The notes beneath the pieces are model-generated. The model worked only from the letters and a program-made list of their open reading frames with translations. It made no database searches and had not been told where the DNA came from. From Xenophilus sp. Marseille-Q4582 (GTDB lineage: Bacteria; Pseudomonadota; Gammaproteobacteria; Burkholderiales; Burkholderiaceae_C), in the NCBI RefSeq assembly GCF_916700565.1, contig NZ_CAKAKO010000002.1, forward strand, positions 1 to 64,000: DNA of 64,000 nucleotides, in the 5' to 3' direction. Position 1 is the first letter of the stretch. Every line of letters starts with the position of its first letter. This document shows positions 8,758 to 16,765 of the stretch, piece by piece. The translations under genes were made by a program, and so were the position numbers.

Positions 8758-9660
8758 CTAGGGCGTGAGCGCCTGCGCCGCGATGCGCGCAGCGGCGGCC
8801 ACGAGGTCGTTGCGCATGGGCGCATCGGCGCGCGGCTGCGCCAGGTAGATCGCCATCACCAGCGCCGAGCCGTCGGGCCGCCACACCACGCCCACGTCGT
8901 TCGTGGTGCCCCAGGCGCCGGCGCCGGTCTTGTCGGCCACGGCCCAGCCCGCGGGCACGCCGGCCTGGATGCGCGTGGCGCCGGTCGTGTTGCCGCGCAT
9001 CCAGGCTTCGAGGCGGGCGCGCTGGGCTTCGGGCAGCCCGTCCTGCAGCAGCAGGCGGTGCAGGCTGCGCGCCATGCTGGCGGGTGTGGTGGTGTCGCGC
9101 GGATCGCCGGGCAGGGCTTCGTTCAGCGCCGTCTCCCAGCGGTCCAGCCGGAAGCCCTCGTCACCCAGGCTGCGCGCATAGCGCGTGACGCCGGCCGGGT
9201 CGCCCAGCAGGCGGATCAGCAGGTTGCCGGCCGTGTTGTCGCTGTATTGCAGGGCGGCCGCGCACAGCTCGGCCACCGTCATGCCCTCGGCCACCCGCTT
9301 CTCGGTGACGGGCGAATAGCTCACCAGTTCCTCGCGCGTGTAGCGGATGCGCCGGGCCAGCAGATCGGGCTCGCGCACGCTGCGCGCCAGCACGCCGGCG
9401 GCCGCGATCACCTTGAAGGTGCTGCACATCGGGAAGCGCTCGTCGGCCCGGTGGAGCAACGCTGCGGCGGGCGTGCGGCCGTCGAAGGCAGCCACGCCCA
9501 GGCGCCCCCCCACCTCGGATTCGAGCCGCGTCAGCTCGGCCTGCGCGGCCTGCAGCTTCGGTGCGGCGACCGGGGCCGTGCAGGCGCCGAGCCACGGCGC
9601 GGCCAGGCCGGCGGCGAGCAGGCTGCGGCGATGGAGCAGAAAGGGGACGTGCAAGGGCAT
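8758..9660 (-). CDS. bla: Class A beta-lactamase with Tat/lipobox-type leader
   Basis: Serine beta-lactamase that hydrolyses beta-lactams in the periplasm. Class A motifs are all present: STFK (S70-x-x-K73), YSDN (S130-D-N), ETALN (E166-x-x-x-N170, the deacylation Glu) and DKTGAG (K234-T-G). I chose ATG 9660 because the leader then reads LLHRRSLLAAGL...WLGAC: a twin-arginine-like pair before a hydrophobic core, closing in a possible lipobox Cys. It may therefore be Tat-exported and lipid-anchored, although a plain Sec or Tat cut is possible. No ampR-like LysR gene is adjacent, so inducibility is not indicated. About 300 aa, normal size. Confidence 0.92.
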   Translation of the reverse strand: MPLHVPFLLHRRSLLAAGLAAPWLGACTAPVAAPKLQAAQAELTRLESEVGGRLGVAAFDGRTPAAALLHRADERFPMCSTFKVIAAAGVLARSVREPDLLARRIRYTREELVSYSPVTEKRVAEGMTVAELCAAALQYSDNTAGNLLIRLLGDPAGVTRYARSLGDEGFRLDRWETALNEALPGDPRDTTTPASMARSLHRLLLQDGLPEAQRARLEAWMRGNTTGATRIQAGVPAGWAVADKTGAGAWGTTNDVGVVWRPDGSALVMAIYLAQPRADAPMRNDLVAAAARIAAQALTP

Positions 9661-9678
9661 GGGGGACGTGGCGTGACG

Positions 9679-9735
9679 CAGAAAAACAGAAGCGGCTGCC
9701 TCCGGCGGCCCCGAAGAGCCTGGAAGGCAGCCGCA
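9679..9735 (-). terminator. Rho-independent terminator after ilvE / zinc-finger genes
   Basis: A perfect 10-bp inverted repeat, GCGGCTGCCT at 9692-9701 with its complement at 9725-9734, is followed on the minus strand by a T-rich tail (TTCTGTTTTTC). It lies after the zinc-finger gene and before the beta-lactamase, separating the two transcripts. Confidence 0.75.
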
Positions 9736-9769
9736 CAACGGCAGCACAAGAGCCGGAAAGGCCGCAGGT

Positions 9770-10021
9770 TCAGTGCCCGCCGCCGAAATGCTCGCCGGCC
9801 CGGAGGCGGTACACCGTGCCGCAGTACGGGCACTTGGCTTCGCCCGTGCGGGCCACGTCCAGGTACACCTTGGGATGGGTGTTCCAGAGCTTCATGTCGG
9901 CCTTGGGGCTGGGGCAGAACACGCCGCCCTGGTGGTTCAGGTCCTTGGCGGCCAGTTCGACGAGGGATCGGCGGTCGACCGACTTCACCTGGTCGACGAG
10001 CGGGCTGTGCGAAGCGGACAT
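9770..10021 (-). CDS. CHCC-type zinc-finger protein
   Basis: An 83-aa protein with a Cys-His-Cys-Cys zinc site: FCPSP, a His in WNTHPKVYL, and CPYCG. This zf-CHCC family includes the mitochondrial complex I accessory subunit NDUFS6, but the bacterial members are short and of unproven function. It follows ilvE by 11 bp on the same strand, so the two are co-transcribed. ATG 10021 is the only sensible start, and the length is normal for the family. Confidence 0.85.
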   Translation of the reverse strand: MSASHSPLVDQVKSVDRRSLVELAAKDLNHQGGVFCPSPKADMKLWNTHPKVYLDVARTGEAKCPYCGTVYRLRAGEHFGGGH

Positions 10022-10032
10022 GCGCGCGCTCC

Positions 10033-10974
10033 TCAGGCGGCCACGGGCGTGAGCCAGTGGGCGTACTTGGGGTTGCGGCCGTTCACGATGTCGAAGAAGG
10101 CGGCTTGCACCTTCTCGGTGACCGGGCCGCGCGAGCCGATGCCGATCTCCACGCGGTCGAGTTCGCGGATGGGCGTGACTTCGGCGGCGGTGCCGGTGAA
10201 GAAGGCCTCGTCGGCGATGTAGACCTCGTCGCGCGTGATGCGCTTTTGCACCACCTCGATGCCCAGGTCCTTGGCGATGTGCAGGATGGTGTTGCGCGTG
10301 ATGCCGTTGAGCGCGCCGGCCGACAGGTCGGGCGTGTAGATCACGCCGTTCTTGACCACGAAGATGTTCTCGCCCGCGCCCTCGGAGACGAAGCCGGCCG
10401 AGTCGAGCAGCAGCGCCTCGTCGTAGCCGTCTTCCGTGGCTTCCATGTTGGCCAGGATGGAGTTGCTGTAGTTGCTCACGGCCTTGGCCTGCGTCATCGT
10501 GATGTTGACGTGGTGGCGCGTGTAGCTGGAGGTCTTCACGCGGATGCCGCGCTTGAGCCCCTCTTCGCCCAGGTAGGCGCCCCAGGCCCAGGCCGCGACC
10601 ATCGCGTGCACGGTGTTGCCCTTGGGCGAGACGCCCAGCTTCTCGGAACCGATCCAGACCAGCGGGCGCAGGTAGCAGCTTTCGAGCTGGTTCTCACGCA
10701 CCACCTGCTTTTGCGCCTCGTTGAGCTGCTCCTTGCTGAAGGGCAGCTTCATGCGCAGGATCTTGGCGCTGTTGAACAGGCGCTCGGTGTGCTCTTCCAG
10801 GCGGAAAATGGCCGTGCCCTTGTCGGTCTTGTACGCGCGCACGCCTTCGAAGGCGCCGCAGCCGTAGTGCAGCGTGTGCGTCAGCACGTGGATCTTCGCG
10901 TCGCGCCAGTCGACGAGTTCGCCGTCCATCCAGATCTTGCCGTCGCGGTCGGCCAGCGAGGGAATCGCGCTCAT
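10033..10974 (-). CDS. ilvE: Branched-chain amino acid aminotransferase
   Basis: PLP-dependent class IV aminotransferase that makes the last step of valine, leucine and isoleucine synthesis, exchanging the amino group with glutamate. The class IV signature is seen as LDSAGFVSEGAGENIFVVKNG near residue 180-200, and the N-terminal DGKIWMDGELVDWRDAKIHV and HYGCGAFEGVRAY match IlvE closely. It is 313 aa, slightly over the usual 304-309. An AAGGACACC sequence before ATG 10974 is a good ribosome site. It leads a two-gene operon with the zinc-finger protein and is divergent from rdgC. Confidence 0.96.
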   Translation of the reverse strand: MSAIPSLADRDGKIWMDGELVDWRDAKIHVLTHTLHYGCGAFEGVRAYKTDKGTAIFRLEEHTERLFNSAKILRMKLPFSKEQLNEAQKQVVRENQLESCYLRPLVWIGSEKLGVSPKGNTVHAMVAAWAWGAYLGEEGLKRGIRVKTSSYTRHHVNITMTQAKAVSNYSNSILANMEATEDGYDEALLLDSAGFVSEGAGENIFVVKNGVIYTPDLSAGALNGITRNTILHIAKDLGIEVVQKRITRDEVYIADEAFFTGTAAEVTPIRELDRVEIGIGSRGPVTEKVQAAFFDIVNGRNPKYAHWLTPVAA

Positions 10975-11139
10975 GAGGTGTCCTTGGGGGTCTGTCGGGG
11001 GAAGCCGGGCATTTTACGGGGGCCTGCGCGCCGGGCGCAGACCGGGGCATTGACCGGCCGTTACACCGCCCGCGGCAGCAGGCGGGCGCCCGGCAACGCA
11101 CAATCACCCGCTTTCGTTCCCCGCTCCCTCTTCCGATCC

Positions 11140-12165
11140 GTGCCCCGCTTCAAGAACGCCCTCGCCTTTCGCATCGAGCCCTCGTGGGTTCCCGACTTCA
11201 ACGCCGCCCAGGACGCCCTGGAGGCCCAGCGCTTCGCGCCCTGCAGCCCGTCGCAGGAAAGCGCGGCCGGCTGGGTGGCGCCGCGCGGGCAGGAACACGG
11301 CCTGCTGCTCGAATCCGTGGGCGGGCAATGGCTGCTCGAGTACATGGTCGAGACCAAGACCGTGCCGGCCTCGGTGATCCGCCGCAAGGTGGACGAGAAG
11401 GCCGCCGAGATCGAGAAGACCACCGGCCGCGCGCCCGGCAAGAAGGAGAAGAAGGCGCTCAAGGAGGACGTGCTGCACGAGCTGCTGCCCATGGCCTTCA
11501 CGCGCCATGCGCGCATTTCGGTGTGGATCGACCCCGAGGCGCGGCGCCTGACGCTGGACACCGCCAACGCCGCCCGTGCCGACGGCCTGGTGACGGCGCT
11601 GGTGCAGGCCCTGCCGGGCTTCGCGGTCGCGCCCTTCCACACCCGGCAGGAGCCGGCCAGCGCCATGGCCGGCTGGCTGGCCACCTACGAGCCGCCCGCG
11701 GGCTTCTCCATCGACCGCGAATGCGAGCTCAAGGCGACCGACGAATCGAAGGCCGTGGTGCGCTATGCCAAGCATCCGCTGGACATCGACGAAGTGCGCC
11801 AGCACATCGAGAGCGGCAAGCGCCCCACGCGCCTGGCCATGACCTGGGAGGACCGCGTGAGCTTCGAGCTGACCGAAGGCTTCACGCTGCGCAAGCTGGC
11901 CTTCCTCGAAGGCACGATGGACGATGCGGGCGGCAGCGACAAGGCCGAGGACAACTTCGACGCCGACGCGGCCATCGTGACGGGCGAACTGAGCCAGCTG
12001 CTGCCCGCGCTGATGGAGGCGCTGGGCGGCGAGGCCACGCTGGGTGTGTCGGCCGCTGACAGCGCCCCGTCCCACGCGGCTGCACCGGCAGCGAAGGCCG
12101 AAGCCGAAGCCGAAGCCGAGGAGCCTGCGGTCACGGCCCTGCCGGACGACGACCCGCCGTTCTGA
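11140..12165 (+). CDS. rdgC: Recombination-associated protein RdgC
   Basis: Nucleoid-associated ring-dimer protein that binds double-stranded DNA and restrains RecA. The N-terminal MPRFKNALAFRI and the PRGQEHGLLLES and LPMAFTRHARISVWID segments match RdgC. The 341-aa product fits the family apart from a low-complexity acidic/Ala tail (AEAEAEAEEP) at the C-terminus. I used GTG 11140, where homology begins; the very long frame running upstream is not protein-like. It stands alone, divergent from ilvE. Confidence 0.93.
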   Translation: MPRFKNALAFRIEPSWVPDFNAAQDALEAQRFAPCSPSQESAAGWVAPRGQEHGLLLESVGGQWLLEYMVETKTVPASVIRRKVDEKAAEIEKTTGRAPGKKEKKALKEDVLHELLPMAFTRHARISVWIDPEARRLTLDTANAARADGLVTALVQALPGFAVAPFHTRQEPASAMAGWLATYEPPAGFSIDRECELKATDESKAVVRYAKHPLDIDEVRQHIESGKRPTRLAMTWEDRVSFELTEGFTLRKLAFLEGTMDDAGGSDKAEDNFDADAAIVTGELSQLLPALMEALGGEATLGVSAADSAPSHAAAPAAKAEAEAEAEEPAVTALPDDDPPF

Positions 12166-12339
12166 GCCGGGCGGCGCGCTGCACGGCCACCTTGCGTGGC
12201 TGCCGCGCGACCTGCGGGTATCCGTCGGCGATACCCGCGGGCTTCTCTGCCGCCGCCACGGCGCAAAAGGCGCGCCCGACGCGAGGCAGACGCCGACAGT
12301 CGCCGGCACGGGCATGTGCCCGTGCCTTGCGACACGACG

Positions 12340-12852
12340 ATGACCTCTTCTGCCTTGCGCCCGCCCCGCCGTCCCGCTTCCCGCGCCGCCCTGCGGCTGG
12401 CCGCCGTCGCCACCCTGGGCGCCGCGCTGCTCAGCGGCTGCTACGTGGTGCCCATGCAGCCGGGCCAGGCCCTGCCGCCCGGCCCCGTGACGGTGGTGCC
12501 CGCGCAGCAGGCCGGCGCCGGCGCGCCCACGGCGGCGCCAGCCCCCGCCGCCCAGCATTTCAGCGCCCGCCTGTACCCCTCGAACGCGGAGGCCGCGCGC
12601 TACGGCACGCTGACCGGCGCGGTCAGCAACGACATGAACGGCCGCGGCCATTTCAGCGCCGTGATCGACGGCGAGCACTTCCAGGGCGAAGCCACGCGCG
12701 CGGCCGGCTCGCCGCGCAGCGGCGTCGCCCACGCCGCCGGCACGCGCGGCGGCATGCTGGCGTGCCGCTACACGATGAATTCGGCCACCCAGGGCGCCGG
12801 CAGCTGCGTGCTCAACAACGGGCCGACTTTTGCGATGCACTTGGGGGCCTGA
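12340..12852 (+). CDS. Small outer-membrane-type lipoprotein, unknown role
   Basis: A 170-aa predicted lipoprotein. The leader ends in ALLSGC, a good lipobox, followed by a Pro/Ala/Gln-rich linker and a compact C-terminal part (about 75-170) starting HFSARLYPSN. That part repeats the theme 'GTLTGAVSNDMNGRGHFSA', suggesting a small beta-rich fold, and has two Cys (ACRY and SCVL) that could form a disulfide. I do not recognise a functional family. ATG 12340 is chosen because it places a basic n-region before the hydrophobic core. Converges with the next gene, 12 bp apart. Confidence 0.75.
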   Translation: MTSSALRPPRRPASRAALRLAAVATLGAALLSGCYVVPMQPGQALPPGPVTVVPAQQAGAGAPTAAPAPAAQHFSARLYPSNAEAARYGTLTGAVSNDMNGRGHFSAVIDGEHFQGEATRAAGSPRSGVAHAAGTRGGMLACRYTMNSATQGAGSCVLNNGPTFAMHLGA

Positions 12853-12864
12853 GCGCCCCCGGTG

Positions 12865-13335
12865 TCAGGCCTTCGACGCAGGCGCAGGCTCGGGCGCCGC
12901 AGTCGCCTCGACGGCCGGGGCTTCGGCCACCGGCGCTTCCGCCGGCGGCGTCGGCCGCGTCAGCGTCCACTGCACCAGCTTGCCGTCGACGAAGGTCGCG
13001 TCCACGTGCGACTCGCCGTTGTCCCGCCAGCGGTAGGTCTCGGGTTGCGTGTCGGGCGGGGTCTGCAGTTGCCCCAGCGAGCGGGTCATGGCCACCACGT
13101 GCAGCAGCGTCATCCTGGGCTTGAGCTTGGCGTTCAGCATGACGGCGCTGCCCACGTAGCCGATGGGCCGGTCGGCCGCGCGGCGCATCACCTGCATGGT
13201 GCGCGTGAAGTGCAGCAGCAGGAACATCATCAGCCCGCCCAGCACGCCGAACACCCCCATCCAGCCCCAGCTGCGGTACCCCAGCACGAGCAACACCAGG
13301 CCGCCCAGCGGCACCACGACTTTCTGCAGATTCAT
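12865..13335 (-). CDS. Small membrane protein, unknown function
   Basis: A 156-aa protein with two N-terminal hydrophobic segments (about 6-22 and 24-42), then a soluble domain containing NAKLKPRMTLLHVVAMTRSLG and YRWRDNGESHVDATFVDGKL, and a Pro/Ala/Glu tail. Similar short proteins occur in Comamonadaceae without assigned function. It lies 56 bp upstream of nothing obvious on its own strand and directly after the BCCT gene end region is divergent in role. ATG 13335 precedes the first hydrophobic segment. Confidence 0.65.
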   Translation of the reverse strand: MNLQKVVVPLGGLVLLVLGYRSWGWMGVFGVLGGLMMFLLLHFTRTMQVMRRAADRPIGYVGSAVMLNAKLKPRMTLLHVVAMTRSLGQLQTPPDTQPETYRWRDNGESHVDATFVDGKLVQWTLTRPTPPAEAPVAEAPAVEATAAPEPAPASKA

Positions 13336-13391
13336 GGGGCGGCATTGTCGCCGCCCGGGCGCCGCGGCCGGCCGAGCGGCCCGGCCCGGTG

Positions 13392-14909
13392 TCACTCCTT
13401 GACCATCTCGCGCATCTTGCGGCGCAGCGCGCGCTCGCGCCGGTCCTCGGCGCGCCAGTCCTCGCGGATGGCCAGGGTGACCGACACGGCCAGCAGCACC
13501 AGCACCACGGCAAAGGGCAGCGCGAAGACGATGGTGGCGGTCTGCACCGCGTCAAGGCCGCCGGCCAGCAGCAGGCTCAGCGCGATGGCCGCGACCAGCA
13601 CGCCCCAGATGACCTTCACGCGATTGGGCGGGTCGGGGTTGCCCTGCGTGCTCATGGTGCCCAGCACCAGCGTGGCCGAGTCGCCCGAAGTGACGAAGAA
13701 CACGAACACCAGCACCGTCGCCACGATGGACAGCAGCAGGCCCGCCGGCATGGCCTCGAACATCACGAACATGGTGGTGGCGACGTTGTTGGCCACCGCC
13801 TCGGCCAGCGGCACGCCGCGGAAGATCTCGAAGTTCAGGGCCGTGCCGCCGAAGATGGCGAACCACACGAAGCCCAGCAGGCTCGGCGCCAGCACCGTGC
13901 CGGCCAGGAACTGGCGCACCGTGCGCCCGCGCGACACGCGCGCGATGAACAGGCCGACGAAGGGCGACCACGCCAGCCACCAGGCCCAGTAGAAGATGGT
14001 CCAGTCGCCGATCCAGGTGTTCTCACGGAAGGGCGACATGCGCAGGCTCATGCGCACGAATTCGCTGATGTACGCGCCCAGCGTATTGGTCAGCGTGTCG
14101 ATGATGGCCACCGTGGGGCCGATGCAAAGCACCACCAGCGCGAGCGCGCCGGCCAGGTACAGGTTGCCGACGGACAGCCACTTCACGCCGCGCCCCACCC
14201 CGCTGACGGCCGAGGCCACGAAGCACATCGTGGTGACGATGATGATGAGCGACTGCGTCCAGGCGTTCTGCGGCAGCCCGAAGACGCGGTTGAGGCCGCC
14301 GCCGATCTGCGTGGCGCCCATGCCCAGCGAAGCTGCCACGCCGAAGGCCGTGGCCACCACGGCCAGCACGTTGACCACGGGCGTCAGGTGCCTGGCAAAG
14401 CGCCATGGCAGGGCTTCGGTCGCCGAGCTGACCAGCGGCAGCGCCTTGCGGCGGAAGGTGAAGAAGCTGATCGCCAGCCCCACGATGCCGTAGATCGCCC
14501 AGGGGTGGAAGCCCCAGTGGAAGAAGGCGTAGCGCATGGCCGCGCCAGCGGCCTCGGGCGTGCCGGGCGCGATGCCCGGCGGCGGCTTCATGTAGTGCGA
14601 AACGGGCTCCGCCACGCCCCAGAACACCAGCCCGATGCCCATGCCGGCCGCAAAGAGCATCGCGAACCACGCGCCGACCGAGAACTCGGGCTCGTCGTCC
14701 TCGTCCCCGAGCTTGAGGTTGCCGTAGCGGCTCATGGCCAGGAACAGGGCCAGCACCACCAGCCCCAGCACCACCCACAGGTAGAACCAGCCGAAGGTGC
14801 GCGTGACGTCGGCCAGCAGCGTGTTGAAGAAGGCGCCGAGCGTGGCAGGCGAGATCAGCCCCCACAGCACGACGGCCGCGATGATCGCGGCGGAGACGAT
14901 GAGTTGCAT
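13392..14909 (-). CDS. BCCT-family betaine/carnitine/choline transporter
   Basis: Secondary transporter of quaternary-ammonium compounds, 505 aa with 12 expected membrane helices. The family hallmark is present as MGIGLVFWGVAEP and FFHWGFHPWAIYG, and the Trp-rich helix 8 region as WTIFYWAWWLAWSPFVGLFIARVSRGRT. I used ATG 14909 because an AGGAGG ribosome site sits just upstream; the longer frame adds non-protein-like residues. The absence of a long C-terminal osmosensing tail, beyond a short charged end (REDWRAEDRRERALRRK), makes simple uptake more likely than BetP-style osmoregulation. Substrate cannot be told from sequence. Confidence 0.93.
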   Translation of the reverse strand: MQLIVSAAIIAAVVLWGLISPATLGAFFNTLLADVTRTFGWFYLWVVLGLVVLALFLAMSRYGNLKLGDEDDEPEFSVGAWFAMLFAAGMGIGLVFWGVAEPVSHYMKPPPGIAPGTPEAAGAAMRYAFFHWGFHPWAIYGIVGLAISFFTFRRKALPLVSSATEALPWRFARHLTPVVNVLAVVATAFGVAASLGMGATQIGGGLNRVFGLPQNAWTQSLIIIVTTMCFVASAVSGVGRGVKWLSVGNLYLAGALALVVLCIGPTVAIIDTLTNTLGAYISEFVRMSLRMSPFRENTWIGDWTIFYWAWWLAWSPFVGLFIARVSRGRTVRQFLAGTVLAPSLLGFVWFAIFGGTALNFEIFRGVPLAEAVANNVATTMFVMFEAMPAGLLLSIVATVLVFVFFVTSGDSATLVLGTMSTQGNPDPPNRVKVIWGVLVAAIALSLLLAGGLDAVQTATIVFALPFAVVLVLLAVSVTLAIREDWRAEDRRERALRRKMREMVKE

Positions 14910-15174
14910 GAAAAGTCCTCCTCGGAATGTTCCCGCCGGATGATCGGCGCCGGGCCGGGCCCGGTGCAGACGGAACGCTTTTTCGAAAAGAAGCCCACAA
15001 CACGGTCGTGGACGAGGGGCAAAAGGCAGCAGAGCCTTTCTACGGAACCCGAAGGCCGGCAAGGCGCGCCGGACGGGTCGAACACGCAGCGAATTTTATA
15101 CGGATATTTTCCGAGGCCCGAACAGGGCTGGCGCGTTCATGACGCATCCAGCCGTCAACAACGGGCAACGGTCG

Positions 15175-16224
15175 TCATTTGACGCCGGCATCGCCGCTCT
15201 GCGCGGGCGGGCGCGCGCGTTCTGGCGCCAGCCCATCCAGGTGCTCCACCACGCGGTCCCCCACGGCGGCTTCGCAGCCCATGCCGATGGGCGTCCAGCC
15301 TTCCCGCTGCAAGACCTTCTCATGGTCCATGCACAGCTCCACGCGGCGCGCCTGCGGCCAGCGGGCGCGGACGAAAGCCTCGAGGGCCTCGGGCATGCTG
15401 ACCTGCAGCGTCAGGCCGAACTGGTCGTCGACCGGGTGGTCGTCCAGGTGCAGGAAGGGCATCCAGCCGCCGGCGAACTTGGTGAGATGGGAGTCGATCT
15501 GCACCGCCGTCGGCCGGTAGTGCGCGGCCTTGAGCCAATCCTGCGCGCGCTGGCGCAGGTCCGGGCCGTCCGGCAGCTCGCCCCAGGCCGTCGCCAGCAG
15601 TTCGGCCACCCACTGGTTGCAGTTCTGGTAGCGCAGGCTGAAGGGGTAGGCGTTGGCGCTGTAGGTGGCCGCCAGCAGCCGCAGCGCCCGCGGCCGGTCC
15701 TGCGCGGCGCGCAGCAGCAGGTCGGCCGCTTCGCGCGGCAGGAAGACGAGGGCGATGTGGCCCAGATCGGGCGAATCGGCGCTCATCAGGAAGCCCGCCA
15801 GCCCCTGGTCGAACAGGCGCGGATGGCCTTCTTCGCAGTCGAAGTACAGCTGGCGCACCGACCAGGGCACCTCGCTGCCGTTTTTGAGCATCACGCCCGC
15901 GTGGGAGTAGCGCAGGTGGAAGCGCGTCAGGTCCAGCCCGCTGCGCGAGATCAGCGCGACCTCTTCGCCGCTGGCCTCCAGCACCTGCTGCACCGCGCCG
16001 GCGAAACGCAGCACCCGGTCCTGCGCCCGCGCATTCTGCGTGTTCGAGGGCTGGCAGAAGGGCGTGAGCAGGCCGCTGTGCAAGCCCGCCTGGGCCGCCA
16101 GGCCGCTGGCCTGCGAAGCGGCCATGGCCCCGGCCGCCGCCGCGGCCACCCCCAGGCTCCGCAGCAAGCGGCCCGCCCCGGCCGAAGCGCGCGCCTGCGT
16201 GCCCCGCCGCGCTGCCCGGCTCAA
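15175..16224 (-). CDS. DUF2145 family secreted/periplasmic protein
   Basis: About 350 aa. The body holds conserved features of DUF2145: LRYSHAGVMLKNG, WSVRQLYFDCEEG, NCNQWVAELLA and LCMDHEKVLQREGWTP. The His and Cys-Asn residues resemble papain-like or permuted NlpC/P60-type hydrolase folds, but this is only a suggestion. The start is uncertain: a TTG at 16224 overlaps the TGA of the upstream gene as TTGA, giving a basic, hydrophobic leader; a GTG at 16260 is also possible. It is coupled to the small Ser-rich secreted protein just upstream, and the pair is likely to act together at the envelope. Confidence 0.75.
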   Translation of the reverse strand: MSRAARRGTQARASAGAGRLLRSLGVAAAAAGAMAASQASGLAAQAGLHSGLLTPFCQPSNTQNARAQDRVLRFAGAVQQVLEASGEEVALISRSGLDLTRFHLRYSHAGVMLKNGSEVPWSVRQLYFDCEEGHPRLFDQGLAGFLMSADSPDLGHIALVFLPREAADLLLRAAQDRPRALRLLAATYSANAYPFSLRYQNCNQWVAELLATAWGELPDGPDLRQRAQDWLKAAHYRPTAVQIDSHLTKFAGGWMPFLHLDDHPVDDQFGLTLQVSMPEALEAFVRARWPQARRVELCMDHEKVLQREGWTPIGMGCEAAVGDRVVEHLDGLAPERARPPAQSGDAGVK

Positions 16225-16685
16225 GGCGTGACGGGGCGCGAGCGCAGTTGCTGGCTCCACGTGTCGGCAAGCACGAGCAGGAAGGGCTCGGCCGCCGCGG
16301 CGCGCGTGAACTGCACGCCGTACACGCGCTGGCGCGCCTGCACGATGTCGCCGACGGCCGGCGCCTGCCCACCCAGGGCTTGCAAGGGCACGTCGAGCTG
16401 GAAGGGCTCGGCCCGGGCGATGCCCTGCGGCTCCAGGTGCAGGCGCACCTTGTCGGCCTGCGCGGGCACGGGCGCGACGGCGGCCACCCGGTAGTCGCCA
16501 TCCTGGATCGCGGCGGTCTTGTCCTTGCCGCTGCTGCTGTTGCTGGAGCTGGAAATCGAGTCCGACGAGGCCGAGCTGGCCGAGGAGCCGGCGCTGGACG
16601 CCGAGGACGTGAAACTCTCGGCCCAGGCCGGCAGGGCAGCGGCGCAGGCCAGGGCCAGCGCGGCAAGGGGAACAGATGGCTTCAT
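16221..16685 (-). CDS. Secreted protein with Ser-rich segment, unknown function
   Basis: A 154-aa exported protein: Sec signal peptide of about 21 residues ending AWA, then a Ser-rich stretch (residues 24-53), then a folded part with DYRVAAVAPVPAQADKVRL and GDIVQARQRVYGVQF. The Ser tract is coded by mixed codons, so it is not a simple DNA repeat. ATG 16685 gives a classic n-region (MKPS). The gene ends by overlapping the DUF2145 start, so the two form an operon and probably share a job in the envelope. I cannot assign one. Confidence 0.75.
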   Translation of the reverse strand: MKPSVPLAALALACAAALPAWAESFTSSASSAGSSASSASSDSISSSSNSSSGKDKTAAIQDGDYRVAAVAPVPAQADKVRLHLEPQGIARAEPFQLDVPLQALGGQAPAVGDIVQARQRVYGVQFTRAAAAEPFLLVLADTWSQQLRSRPVTP

Positions 16686-16765
16686 GGTCGGAACTCCCGG
16701 AATCTCAGGGGCGGCAGCATAACGGAGGCGCAAGTCCTCTTCATGGCGAGCCACCACGGCGCCGT

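Noticed and set aside
8758-9660. Inducible AmpC/AmpR-type beta-lactamase linked to the AmpG-like permease
   Set aside because: The enzyme is class A by its SDN, ExxxN and KTG motifs, no ampR gene is adjacent, and AmpG is over 7 kb away.
7483-11139. A very long plus-strand open frame (7483-12165)
   Set aside because: Only the part from GTG 11140 (rdgC) is protein-like. Upstream it runs across the O-antigen ligase in another frame and antisense to bla and ilvE; high GC content keeps frames open.
16519-16620. Possible DNA tandem repeat in the Ser-rich part of the secreted protein
   Set aside because: The Ser codons vary (AGC, TCC, TCG, AGT) and the pattern does not repeat at DNA level; it is a protein low-complexity segment.
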